DNA of 37,189 nucleotides. Origin: a virus. The DNA is taken from positions 1 through 37,189 of the IMG/VR virus record IMGVR_UViG_3300049491_000677; one strand, written 5' to 3'. The position numbers were made by a program, and so were the translations under genes. The notes under the pieces are model-generated. The model was given only the letters and a program-made list of their open reading frames with translations, searched no databases and had not been told where the DNA came from. How positions within the stretch are numbered: position 1 is the first letter of the stretch; each line of letters begins with the position of its first letter. This document shows positions 13,663-20,787 of the stretch, in pieces.

Positions 13663-14700
13663 ATGACAGAGCAATTAGAAAACACCGCGATTGCCACGCG
13701 GCCCGCAGCAAAGGCTCCAACCAAAATGGTCGCCGCCGACAATTCGGGTATCTTGGCAATCATTCCGCGCGATTTAGACGAGGCTTGGCGGTATAGCGCG
13801 GCGCTTATTAAAGGCGATATGGTCCCCAATGGCTTTAGGGTTGGCGGGCGATCAGGCGGCGCAGTCAATCCAAGCCTTGTGGTTGCAGGCGTGATGAAAT
13901 CTTTGGAAATCGGCATGGCCCCGCTAACTGGCCTTGCGCATCTTGTGCCGATCAACGGGCGCTTTACCGTTTATGGCGATGGCGCTCAAGGGTTGGTCGC
14001 CAAAGCGGGTCAATTGGAAGATATGCTTGTCGAGACGGTGGGGCCTGATTTTGATAAAGACACCACGCCAATCCTGAAATGGCCGCAAGGCTACGGGTAT
14101 CGGGTCACAATGAAGCGGCGCGGTGTTGCGCGGCCTTTTATTGCTCAATTTACGGTGGCCGATGCGGTGCGGGCAGGGCTGTGGAATAAATTCGGGCCTT
14201 GGCAATTATACCCAGACCGGATGCTGTTTAATCGCGCCCGCGCTTTTGCAACCCGCGATGGCTTTGCCGATGCGCTGGTTGGCTTGGGGATATTCGAGGA
14301 GATGGTTGATACCGTTCCGGCCCGCAAACAAATATCAGATAACTCCGCGCTGGATGATGATTTGACCGAGCAGGATATGGCTATGGCCGACCCGCTTAAA
14401 CTCCCCAGCTTGGTGGATGATTATATCGCAGGGCTTGCGCGGCAAGTCTCTTTGGACGGGCTGGCGGATTATCAAATGCAGGATGCTAATTTGCGATTAT
14501 TGGTGCAAGTCAGCGAAACGGACGAGGAGTCTTATTCGCGGGCCGTTACCGCAGGCGCAAAGCGTTTTGGCGAATTGGAAGCCGCTGAAATAAACGACCA
14601 ACGCGCAAAAGATGAGGAAGTGCGCGAAGCTGAAATTGAGGAAATAGAAACGGGCGATAGCACAGTACCGCAAAATAATTTATTGGGAGATGAGCAATGA
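13663..14700 (+). CDS. recT: RecT-like single-strand annealing protein
   Basis: From ATG 13663 (AAGGAG seven bases before) the 345-residue protein has the RecT core: DLDEAWRYSAALIKGDMVPNG, ALSO visible as VAGVMKSLEIGMAPLTGLAHLVPINGRFTVYGDGAQGLV, and AVRAGLWNKFGPW with RMLFNRARAFATRDGFADAL. RecT-type proteins anneal complementary strands and pair with RecE-like exonucleases in the same operon, as here. The C-terminal 90 residues are acidic and helical, a probable interaction tail. The frame is open further upstream inside the RecE-like gene, but the ribosome site fixes the start. Confidence 0.85.
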   Translation: MTEQLENTAIATRPAAKAPTKMVAADNSGILAIIPRDLDEAWRYSAALIKGDMVPNGFRVGGRSGGAVNPSLVVAGVMKSLEIGMAPLTGLAHLVPINGRFTVYGDGAQGLVAKAGQLEDMLVETVGPDFDKDTTPILKWPQGYGYRVTMKRRGVARPFIAQFTVADAVRAGLWNKFGPWQLYPDRMLFNRARAFATRDGFADALVGLGIFEEMVDTVPARKQISDNSALDDDLTEQDMAMADPLKLPSLVDDYIAGLARQVSLDGLADYQMQDANLRLLVQVSETDEESYSRAVTAGAKRFGELEAAEINDQRAKDEEVREAEIEEIETGDSTVPQNNLLGDEQ

Positions 14701-15338
14701 GCAGCAAAATTTGTCCGGGCCTATACGACGCTTATTCCAAGGCGCTTAATGATGAGCCATATTTTATGCTTTTGGCTCGCGATAAAACCGCGCCCGCCAA
14801 AATCCGGCAATGGGCGGATGAAAAGCGCAGTTCCGTTGTCTCGGAATTTGGTGCAAGCCGTGACTCCCTGCAAGCCGATCCTGCGCGACAAGCCGAGTAT
14901 CGGCATGAAATGGAAAAATGCCGCGATGCCGATATGATCGCGCATGACATGGAGGATTGGCGGGCAATCAATGACGGCGCTTGGCATGAGGACGCGCCGC
15001 GCCGTGCTCTGGATAACATCAATCCAGCCTTGCGCGATGCAATAGCCGATGAGGTGCGGCGCTCGGTTTGCAGCTTTCTCTCGATAGGAACGGCAAGCCT
15101 TGTGGTCCGCGATCATATTATCAACGCTTGGTCTGTTCCCGGCTTTGCAATCCGGCGGCATTATTTCAGGCTGGAGTCAGAGGGTAAATTTGAGATTTTG
15201 GCCAACGAGCAAAATCTTGAACTGCCCGATTTTCATATCAGCGGTTTTGACGTCTCGCTTGGCGATGTGCTTTGCAAATACAAATCCGATTCCGATGTAC
15301 GTTTGGAAATTCAAATTGTCGGAGCAGGCCATAATTGA
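14697..15338 (+). CDS. Hypothetical protein in the recombination operon (213 aa)
   Basis: The start overlaps the RecT-like stop (ATGA). The N-terminus (YDAYSKALNDEPYFMLLARDKTAPAKIRQWADEKRSS) matches a short phrase common in small phage proteins. It is followed by a charged helical middle and a strand-rich C-terminus (GFDVSLGDVLCKYKSDSDVRLEIQIVG). No catalytic motif is seen. Its place right after recT suggests an accessory role in DNA metabolism, which is inference only. Confidence 0.6.
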   Translation: MSSKICPGLYDAYSKALNDEPYFMLLARDKTAPAKIRQWADEKRSSVVSEFGASRDSLQADPARQAEYRHEMEKCRDADMIAHDMEDWRAINDGAWHEDAPRRALDNINPALRDAIADEVRRSVCSFLSIGTASLVVRDHIINAWSVPGFAIRRHYFRLESEGKFEILANEQNLELPDFHISGFDVSLGDVLCKYKSDSDVRLEIQIVGAGHN

Positions 15339-15359
15339 TTTTAAGGAAAGGTAATTTCA

Positions 15360-15695
15360 ATGATGCAAATAGCCAACCAAGCCCATGCCCGCCGCGCTGA
15401 TCCGCAAACCAGCCATGATGCGGCGCGGGCGGCAACCAATGACATGACATGGATACAAAATCGAATCTTGCGTTATGCGCAGCAATGCGGGCGGGAAGGC
15501 TTTACTGATTTTGAGATGTACGCCCATTTTGAGGAATTTGATTCCAATTATCGGAGCCGCAGGGCTGAATTGCGCGATGCTGGATATATCGAGGATAGTG
15601 CAATGCGGCGGCGAAAGGACGGCAAGGGCCGACAATTTATTGTCTGGCGCGTGACAGGCAAAGGACGGGCCGCACCTATCAGGGGCGGCAAATAA
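15360..15695 (+). CDS. Winged-helix-like DNA-binding protein
   Basis: The sequence opens with ARRADPQTSHDAARAA, a signature of phage proteins with a winged helix. It continues with WIQNRILRYAQQCGREGFTDFEMYAHF, SNYRSRRAELRDAGYIED, and a basic wing (RRRKDGKGRQFIVWRVTG). The helix-turn-helix spans roughly residues 30-75. It probably binds DNA as a regulator or in replication. Two ATG codons in a row at 15360 follow AAGGAAAGG. Confidence 0.65.
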   Translation: MMQIANQAHARRADPQTSHDAARAATNDMTWIQNRILRYAQQCGREGFTDFEMYAHFEEFDSNYRSRRAELRDAGYIEDSAMRRRKDGKGRQFIVWRVTGKGRAAPIRGGK

Positions 15696-15739
15696 CAAAC
15701 GCGCAAAGCTGTTTTGCGCCCACTTATAGGATGCCGACA

Positions 15740-15982
15740 ATGCACAAAATTCAAGAGTTAGGCGAAAGGATTGAGGCCACTTGGGCAGCAATGAAAGACC
15801 TCGATATTGACATTCACATTGCCGAACGCGGCGGCGATCAAGATCAGATTGCAAAGGCAAAAGCGCGGCGGATGGCGGCATCAAAATCATGGTATGATGA
15901 CCGGATATTATTCCGCGAGCTTGTGCGCGATCATTGGGCCAAAATTGGCGTTGATAGCGAGTTGGTAAAAAGCAATAGTTAA
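15740..15982 (+). CDS. Small helical protein (80 aa)
   Basis: This is the last gene of the plus-strand operon. I use ATG 15740 because AGGA stands eight bases upstream; ATG 15731 is possible but is fused to the same AGGA. The protein is a long charged helix pair (IQELGERIEATWAAMKDLDIDIHIAERGGDQDQIAKAKARRMAASKSW), likely coiled coil. No family is recognised. It converges on the Rz1-like gene 15 bases away. Confidence 0.5.
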   Translation: MHKIQELGERIEATWAAMKDLDIDIHIAERGGDQDQIAKAKARRMAASKSWYDDRILFRELVRDHWAKIGVDSELVKSNS

Positions 15983-16015
15983 GCGCCGCCGCGTTGGTTA
16001 TTCTTCCGGCGCGGC
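15983..16015. terminator. Possible terminator between convergent operons
   Basis: GC-rich arms can pair in two ways: 15983-15988 with 16007-16012, or 15988-15993 with 16010-16015, with loops of 16-18 bases. This is the meeting point of the early plus-strand and late minus-strand operons, where a terminator is expected. There is no T-run, so this is weak. Confidence 0.3.
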
Positions 16016-16288
16016 AATTGCTTCTAGGGGGCATCTATCAAATATAGCGTCGGCTTGGTCCGCATATTTGCCCGGCGCGGCATATTCGGCAAGCTTGGCT
16101 CCCAAAACAGCCGCCAACGCCCCCAAATCGCCCGGTAGGACGCCAATTGGGGCAGGTCGGGATGGACGAGTGCCGGGGCAAGGCTTTGTAACTTCCCGCA
16201 GCACCTCAATCGTTTCTATGCGGACTTCCGGCGCGGTTGTTTTGCAAGCGGCCAAGGCCAGCAACGCGATCAATGCGATAATTCTCAT
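15998..16288 (-). CDS. Rz1-like outer-membrane spanin lipoprotein
   Basis: The protein begins with a lipoprotein signal (MRIIALIALLALAAC); the lipobox LAAC places the lipid-bearing Cys at residue 15. A short Pro-rich mature part follows (PCPGTRPSRPAPIGVLPG) with a helical end. A small lipoprotein last in a lysis cassette and coupled to a membrane-anchored coiled-coil protein is the Rz1 pattern. It would sit in the outer membrane and, with the Rz-like partner, fuse the two membranes at lysis. The start is ATG 16288, overlapping the partner's stop codon (TGATG). Confidence 0.7.
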   Translation of the reverse strand: MRIIALIALLALAACKTTAPEVRIETIEVLREVTKPCPGTRPSRPAPIGVLPGDLGALAAVLGAKLAEYAAPGKYADQADAIFDRCPLEAIAAPEE

Positions 16289-16770
16289 CACAAGCCCTCC
16301 AATGCGGCCAAGAGTTCAGGATCGGCCCTGCAAGCGGGGTTTTCCTTTACCGCCCCCGCTATAACCATCAAGCGGACAATTTGGGCTTGCGAAGCGCCTG
16401 CCAGCTTATCCAAGCGTTTCCCATCTTCCCGCGCATCATTGCGCTGGGTATTCAGGATTAGCCCGCGCATTTCAATATCGCTGTTTTGATCGGCAACTGC
16501 CCCTGTTAGCTTATTGATCGCATCGCCAAAATATCCGATTTGGTGGATGACGGATTCTTTAGCAATCAACGCCCGCCCGCCTTTGGAATCGTGGATATTG
16601 GCAACATTCGATATTGCGGTAACGACGCCTTCCTCCCAAATCTCCTGCCGTTCGATTTTTGTCTGGGCGCGGTCTAATTTCAACAACGCGATGCCCAATG
16701 CAATGGATAACGCCAAGGCGACAATCCCGCCGCCGATTGCTATAAATTTGGCCGTAGCAAATCCAAGCAT
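16288..16770 (-). CDS. Rz-like inner-membrane spanin
   Basis: The 160-residue protein has one N-terminal membrane segment (IAIGGGIVALALSIALGIALLKL), then a long charged helical region (DRAQTKIERQEIWEEG onward) ending in CRADPELLAALEGL. N-in anchor plus periplasmic coiled coil, directly upstream of a lipoprotein gene, fits the i-spanin of an Rz/Rz1 pair. The single Cys near the end resembles that in other Rz-like proteins. It acts after the endolysin has cut the wall. Confidence 0.65.
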   Translation of the reverse strand: MLGFATAKFIAIGGGIVALALSIALGIALLKLDRAQTKIERQEIWEEGVVTAISNVANIHDSKGGRALIAKESVIHQIGYFGDAINKLTGAVADQNSDIEMRGLILNTQRNDAREDGKRLDKLAGASQAQIVRLMVIAGAVKENPACRADPELLAALEGL

Positions 16771-16771
16771 T

Positions 16772-17272
16772 TCAATTCTCCTGTTGCCAGTTTTCGGGCG
16801 GCTGATCGTCCGGCGCTTCGTCCTTTTTGCCTAATTCGAGCGGCAATTCCTTTTTGGTCACTTCGACAACATCGCCATCGCGCAAGATTTCGCGGGCAGG
16901 CAATTCTTTGCCGATTTCGCCAGATATGCCATCTTTGCCGCCTTTGAAGCTAATCCGCCCGCCCGCTATCACGATAACCATCAATGCAAGCAGACAAAGC
17001 GCGGTGCTTGCGGCAAAAATATAGCTGTTGATGGAAAGCGCGGATATTTGCTGGCTCATTAAATCAATGCAAGCCTCGGCCCCTTTGATAAGCTCCCTGC
17101 CATCACTTTTGCCTGATGCCTTGCCTGCGCCAAGCGCCCTTACGCACCAATCATTTGCCGATAGTAAATTGATCAGCCACCATCCCATATACATCACATA
17201 GCCGCTTGAAACCGCGACACAGATCAGCGCGAAGGTTCGCAATGTATGTTTGGGCGGGGGCTTGTCAGTCAC
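16772..17272 (-). CDS. Two-pass membrane protein, holin candidate
   Basis: Two hydrophobic stretches are seen, about residues 11-36 (FALICVAVSSGYVMYMGWWLINLL) and 83-105 (SYIFAASTALCLLALMVIVIAGG). A loop with two Cys residues lies between, and a long charged C-terminal tail follows. It starts at a GTG overlapping the previous stop and lies between the XhlA-like gene and the spanins. A holin or antiholin role is inferred from place and topology; no holin family is recognised. Confidence 0.5.
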   Translation of the reverse strand: MTDKPPPKHTLRTFALICVAVSSGYVMYMGWWLINLLSANDWCVRALGAGKASGKSDGRELIKGAEACIDLMSQQISALSINSYIFAASTALCLLALMVIVIAGGRISFKGGKDGISGEIGKELPAREILRDGDVVEVTKKELPLELGKKDEAPDDQPPENWQQEN

Positions 17273-17613
17273 TTCATGCCGCCAAATTTATCAATGCCTA
17301 TCAAGGCCGCGATTGCTGCGCTCAAGGCAAAAATCCAAGGCATGTTTTTCGATAGCCAGCTTGCCAAAGTAACCGCGCCCTCGCGCTTATCCTCGGCGCT
17401 TTCGAGTGCGTCAATTTTGGCGGCCAAATCGTGCATTGTTTCTTTGACCGCCACAACTTCGGATTCTAGCCTATTGGCTTCAAAGCGGATTAAGCGGCGG
17501 TCAATATCGTTAAGCGTAATTCGGTCTGCTGCGGATTCTTTGGATATACGGTCTACGTTTGCGCCGATTTGGCGCAATAATTCTAGTTCCACGGATGCCC
17601 CCTGAACTGACAT
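17269..17613 (-). CDS. XhlA/holin-like coiled-coil membrane protein
   Basis: The protein has an 85-residue helical, coiled-coil-like part (LLRQIGANVDRISKESAADRI ... EVVAVKETMHDLAAKIDALE), then one C-terminal membrane segment (MPWIFALSAAIAALIGID). This soluble-coiled-coil plus tail-anchor form is that of haemolysin XhlA-type proteins, which act with holins in phage lysis. It follows the endolysin gene with a one-base overlap (TAATG). Confidence 0.55.
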   Translation of the reverse strand: MSVQGASVELELLRQIGANVDRISKESAADRITLNDIDRRLIRFEANRLESEVVAVKETMHDLAAKIDALESAEDKREGAVTLASWLSKNMPWIFALSAAIAALIGIDKFGGMK

Positions 17614-18389
17614 TATAGTCGAACTGCTTGAAAATGCATTGCGTCGAACCCCCGTTCGCGGCCTAGGCTAATTATCCCCTCGGCTTCAAAGCAATCAATG
17701 AACGCAGAATAGGGAGCGGAAAGCATTCGTGCCTTGCCCGCCCCCCAGCGCAGTTGATTATTTTCTGGATCAATATCAATCGCCGCCGCCATTGCGTGCG
17801 TTGAAAGATTTGTGCCGCCGCGCATGACGCGGTTGTTATAGCAGCCGCCAAATAGGTCCAGTCCCATAGTTACCAGTTTATCATAGCCGTAATGCGCTTT
17901 TGCTGCGGCGAGCGCCCGCATAAAAGCGGGAGCGCATTTGGCGTTCATAGCGATGCGGTTGACGGTCTTTGTTTTATCCCATGCCAGCCTCATAGGATAA
18001 GGCAATTCGGCTTTGGTATGGTTTGTGCCGGGCTGGCCGTAGAAAGCGACCATATCTCGCTGCCTTGGCCAAATTGGCGATTGATGCGCAATTTGATCGG
18101 GGGAAGGGAACGTGCTGCGCGTTTTATTTTGCCATTGCTCCAAGGCAAAGGCGGATGATGGCCCCCAAAGCCCATCAATTGTGCATTGGATACCCGCCCG
18201 CATCATTGTCCATTGTACGATTGCGGTATCGCGGCGGCCCTCGGTCCATGTTGAAATGTCAATTTGTAAGGCAATAAGGGCTTTGTCGCGGGCTGCCTTA
18301 GATGCGGGGCCGTAATCGCCGTCTATTTTTCCTGCGTAATGGCCCGCCTTGGCCAAAGCCGCTTGGATTGAACGATTGTCTATCTGCAT
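17613..18389 (-). CDS. Endolysin, M15-type peptidase with wall-binding domain
   Basis: The N-terminal part has a peptidoglycan-binding pattern (IQAALAKAGHYAGKIDGDYGPASKAA, and a second IQCTIDGLWGPSSAFALEQWQ). The C-terminal half holds the M15 zinc peptidase motif STHAMAAAIDIDPENN and the later DAMHFQ, which supply the His, Asp and His ligands. It would cut peptide cross-links of peptidoglycan. No signal peptide is seen, so it needs a holin for export. I place the start at ATG 18389 with AAGGGAG ten bases upstream; the longer frame from 18434 runs through a hairpin. It sits first in the lysis cassette, after kdsA. Confidence 0.8.
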   Translation of the reverse strand: MQIDNRSIQAALAKAGHYAGKIDGDYGPASKAARDKALIALQIDISTWTEGRRDTAIVQWTMMRAGIQCTIDGLWGPSSAFALEQWQNKTRSTFPSPDQIAHQSPIWPRQRDMVAFYGQPGTNHTKAELPYPMRLAWDKTKTVNRIAMNAKCAPAFMRALAAAKAHYGYDKLVTMGLDLFGGCYNNRVMRGGTNLSTHAMAAAIDIDPENNQLRWGAGKARMLSAPYSAFIDCFEAEGIISLGRERGFDAMHFQAVRL

Positions 18390-18399
18390 GGCGGCGGCG

Positions 18400-18420
18400 C
18401 TCCCTTGTGGCATCACAAGG
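18400..18420 (-). promoter_or_regulatory. Hairpin masking the endolysin ribosome site
   Basis: On the minus strand CCTTGTG-ATGC-CACAAGG forms a perfect 7-bp hairpin (18420-18403). The AAGG of the ribosome site AAGGGAG (18406-18400) is part of its 3' arm, so folding would lower endolysin translation. Confidence 0.5.
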
Positions 18421-18459
18421 CGCATTATTCTCACATAGAATCAAATTTCACAAGGCGGG

Positions 18460-19272
18460 TTACAAATCCGCTTCAATTGCGCGGCGTATAGTGACCAATC
18501 GGCGGACAATATTGTATAGACTATCCAAATGGATGCTATTGGGGCCATCGCAAGGGGCGTTATCGGGATCGGGGTGGCACTCCATAAACACTGCATCGCA
18601 GCCCGCCGCTACCGCCGCCGAAGCCAATGATGGAACCATCGTCCTATCGCCGCCGCTGGCATTGCCTAATGCGCCGGGCAATTGAACGCTATGGGTTGCA
18701 TCAAAACAAACCGGCCGCTGCGTTGCGCCGTGCATGATTTTGATTCCGCGCATATCGACAACCAGATTGCCGTAACCAAAGGCCGTCCCGCGCTCGCATG
18801 ACATGACGTTTTTATTGCCAGCGGCGCGGCATTTGTCGATCACGCCCGCCATATCTTGCGGGGCCATCCATTGCCCTTTTTTGATATTCATCGGCTTGCC
18901 ATAGGCTGCAACGCCTTTGATAAAATCAGTCTGGCGGCAAAGAAAAGCGGGAGTCTGGACAATATCGACAACCGGACAAACTGCGCCCGCTTGGCTTAAA
19001 TCATGCAGGTCGGTTAAGATTGGCAATTCAATTTGGTCGCGCACTTGCTGCAATATCCGCAGCCCTTCGTCTATGCCGACACCGCGAAAGCTGGAATCAC
19101 TGGTTCGGTTGGCTTTATCGAAGCTAGATTTGTAAATGATCGTGACGCCAAAAGCCTCGGCAACCCTTGAAATCTCGGCGGCGCAATAAAGCGCATGGTC
19201 CAGCGTTTCAATCGCGCACGGCCCCGCAATAAAGAACAGTTCGTTTGATAGGTCTTTTCCGGCGATTTGCAT
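18460..19272 (-). CDS. kdsA: Kdo-8-phosphate synthase, metal-dependent type
   Basis: This enzyme condenses arabinose-5-phosphate with phosphoenolpyruvate to Kdo-8-phosphate. Family motifs are intact: FFIAGPCAIET, KSSFDKANR, FRGVGIDEGL, QTPAFLCRQTDF, NIKKGQ, GYGNLVVDMRG, DATHSVQLPG, FMECHPDPDNAPCDG. The Cys of GPCAIE (residue 19) with the His of ATHS, the Glu of MECHP and the Asp of PCDG are the ligands of the metal-dependent class, as in Aquifex. E. coli KdsA has Asn at the Cys position. Length is 270 residues, normal for the family. It lies two bases after kdsB and is last of the cassette, before the lysis genes. It acts in the cytoplasm. Confidence 0.93.
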   Translation of the reverse strand: MQIAGKDLSNELFFIAGPCAIETLDHALYCAAEISRVAEAFGVTIIYKSSFDKANRTSDSSFRGVGIDEGLRILQQVRDQIELPILTDLHDLSQAGAVCPVVDIVQTPAFLCRQTDFIKGVAAYGKPMNIKKGQWMAPQDMAGVIDKCRAAGNKNVMSCERGTAFGYGNLVVDMRGIKIMHGATQRPVCFDATHSVQLPGALGNASGGDRTMVPSLASAAVAAGCDAVFMECHPDPDNAPCDGPNSIHLDSLYNIVRRLVTIRRAIEADL

Positions 19273-19273
19273 G

Positions 19274-19963
19274 TCAGTTTTCCAATTTGGTTAAGGCAGC
19301 GGCAAGGGCTGGAATATCGGCGGGATAATTGCATTCGCGCATTTGTATTTTGGAAGCCTTGCCGATAAGCACTTTCATTGACCCCGGAATGCGCAATTGC
19401 TCCAGCCCGCGATCCAATTCTAAGGCGCTCGGCTTTGTACTTTTATAAGCCGCAAGAACATTTCTTTGATAGCCGTAAATCCCGCAGTGCATCAAAATCC
19501 GGCCCGTTATCTCCGGCCCGCAGCGCATAAAATCCGTCGCTATGCCATCTGGATTGCATGTAATCCGCACCGCGCCTTCATGGGCATCGGCTAAGACACC
19601 CATTGTTACCGCCGGATCGCCCGCTTCCAATTCAGCAAAAATAGATTTGGCAAATGACGGCGGGATAAGCGGGGCATCGCCTTGCCAGTTTATGATAGAG
19701 CGCCAGCGCGTTCCATCGGCCCACCACGCGCAACGCTCTGTGCCATTGCGTAAATCGCTTGGCGTCATCGCCGCCATGCCGCCGAGGCTTTCGATATGGT
19801 TAAAAATTGCAATACTATCGGTAACGACAATGACGTTAATTCCTGTCGAAACCGCCGCCCGCCAAGTCCATTCAATCAAAGGCCGCCCTGCAATATCCGC
19901 CATCATCTTGCCGGGGAATCGCTCGCTATCCCACCTTGCCGGAATCATTATCATTTTAGACAT
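19274..19963 (-). CDS. kdsB: CMP-Kdo synthetase
   Basis: KdsB activates Kdo with CTP to give CMP-Kdo, the sugar donor for LPS core or capsule. The N-terminal nucleotide-binding motif IPARWDSERFPGKMMADIAGRPLIEW, the phrase DLRNGTERCAWWAD, WQGDAPLIPP and HCGIYGYQRNVL match the family. The length (229) is slightly short of E. coli KdsB (248). AAGGGG stands six bases before ATG 19963, and the gene overlaps the end of kdsD by 13 bases, so all three Kdo genes form one translational unit. It acts in the cytoplasm. Confidence 0.9.
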   Translation of the reverse strand: MSKMIMIPARWDSERFPGKMMADIAGRPLIEWTWRAAVSTGINVIVVTDSIAIFNHIESLGGMAAMTPSDLRNGTERCAWWADGTRWRSIINWQGDAPLIPPSFAKSIFAELEAGDPAVTMGVLADAHEGAVRITCNPDGIATDFMRCGPEITGRILMHCGIYGYQRNVLAAYKSTKPSALELDRGLEQLRIPGSMKVLIGKASKIQMRECNYPADIPALAAALTKLEN

Positions 19964-20553
19964 AAAGAACCCCTTATATCAGCGCCCAAATATCCGCCGT
20001 GATGCAAGGCCAGAAAATCCGTTTCCGTAAACTTGCGTTCAACCATAAGCATTGCGGCCAAGCAATCGCCTATAACCAATTGCATGAGAGTCGATGCCAT
20101 CGGGGCACGGCCTATTGGGCAACCTTCTGGCCTTTCGGGATAGGTTAGGACGACATCGGCGGCCAAGGCCAGCGGGCTTTGCGGGCGGGCAGTTATTGCA
20201 ATTATGCGATTGCGACCATCGGCATATTCTAGCACGGGCATAATCTCGTTGGTCTGGCCTGAATTGGATAGGACAAGCAAAAAGTCGCCATCCTGAATCA
20301 TACCCATATCGCCATGCGCGGCGGCGGCGGGATCAAGAAACGCGGAGGGCTGGCCTGTCGATTGCAATGTGGCGGCTATTTTGCGGCCAATCAATCCGGA
20401 TTTGCCCATGCCTGTGACCACCGCCTTGCCGGGCTGGCACAATATCCAAAGCAGAGCTTTATTGATTGCCTCTTGGCCGTCCGCCGTGGCGTAATGGGCT
20501 TCAAGGGTTGAAAGCGCGGCGGCTTGATCGGCGATAAATTGATTTGGCGTCAT
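19951..20553 (-). CDS. kdsD: Arabinose-5-phosphate isomerase, SIS domain only
   Basis: KdsD turns ribulose-5-phosphate into arabinose-5-phosphate, the first step to Kdo. The SIS fold is clear: AVVTGMGKSGLIGRKIAATLQSTGQ, FLDPAAAAHGDMGMI with the conserved His, VLSNSGQTNEIMPVL, and the end FLALHHGGYLG. At 200 residues it stops straight after the SIS domain and lacks the two CBS domains of E. coli KdsD (about 320 residues). CBS-less isomerases are known in other bacteria. It could instead be another SIS sugar-phosphate isomerase, but the kdsB and kdsA genes behind it settle the pathway. No strong ribosome site is seen; a possible promoter lies directly upstream. Confidence 0.87.
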   Translation of the reverse strand: MTPNQFIADQAAALSTLEAHYATADGQEAINKALLWILCQPGKAVVTGMGKSGLIGRKIAATLQSTGQPSAFLDPAAAAHGDMGMIQDGDFLLVLSNSGQTNEIMPVLEYADGRNRIIAITARPQSPLALAADVVLTYPERPEGCPIGRAPMASTLMQLVIGDCLAAMLMVERKFTETDFLALHHGGYLGADIRGSLCLK

Positions 20554-20558
20554 AGCCC

Positions 20559-20587
20559 GCTATCGCAAATCCTTTGTGATTATTCAA
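20559..20587 (-). promoter_or_regulatory. Possible promoter/operator of the Kdo cassette
   Basis: On the minus strand TTGAAT (20587-20582) and GATAGC (20564-20559) are 17 bases apart, with the phage's recurrent motif ATTTGCGAT just before and over the -10. The predicted start lies at the kdsD ATG, so a message from here would be leaderless. The -10 is not a strong match. Confidence 0.35.
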
Positions 20588-20601
20588 ACGAATTATGCGG
20601 C

Positions 20602-20787
20602 TCAACTGTTGACGATTTGTCGGCGGCGTCCAGCGACCAGATTGGTGTCAATAATCACACTATAATTGATCTTGGAAACCGTCAGCCCCGACGGCCCCGT
20701 GACGACACCGTAATTCTGTTTGGAAACCGTCAGCCCCGACGGCCCCGTGACGACACCGTAATTCTGTTTGGAAACTCGAATTGTCAT
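20602..20787 (-). CDS. VSK-repeat protein downstream of the tail genes
   Basis: The start overlaps the upstream tail gene's stop (ATGA). The 61 residues are three modules: VSKQNYGVVTGPSGLT twice in identical form, then VSKINYSVIIDTNLVAG and a basic end (RRRQIVNS). Short proteins built of repeated VSK-x3-Y modules follow fibre genes in other alphaproteobacterial phages, as far as I recall, and are probably virion-tip or fibre-associated. The identical modules come from a 48-base tandem repeat. The function is unknown. Confidence 0.65.
   Translation of the reverse strand: MTIRVSKQNYGVVTGPSGLTVSKQNYGVVTGPSGLTVSKINYSVIIDTNLVAGRRRQIVNS
20674..20775 (-). repeat. 48-base tandem repeat inside the VSK-repeat gene
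   Basis: Two identical 48-base units (20674-20721, 20722-20769) and six bases of a third. The unit is 16 codons, so copy-number change keeps the frame. Confidence 0.9.

Noticed and set aside
13008-13955. Minus-strand frames across the RecE/RecT-like genes
   Set aside because: The plus-strand genes have catalytic and family motifs and ribosome sites; the minus frames are mirror products of the codon bias.
20674-20775. CRISPR-like repeats
   Set aside because: The units are directly adjacent without spacers and lie in a coding frame, so this is a coding tandem repeat.
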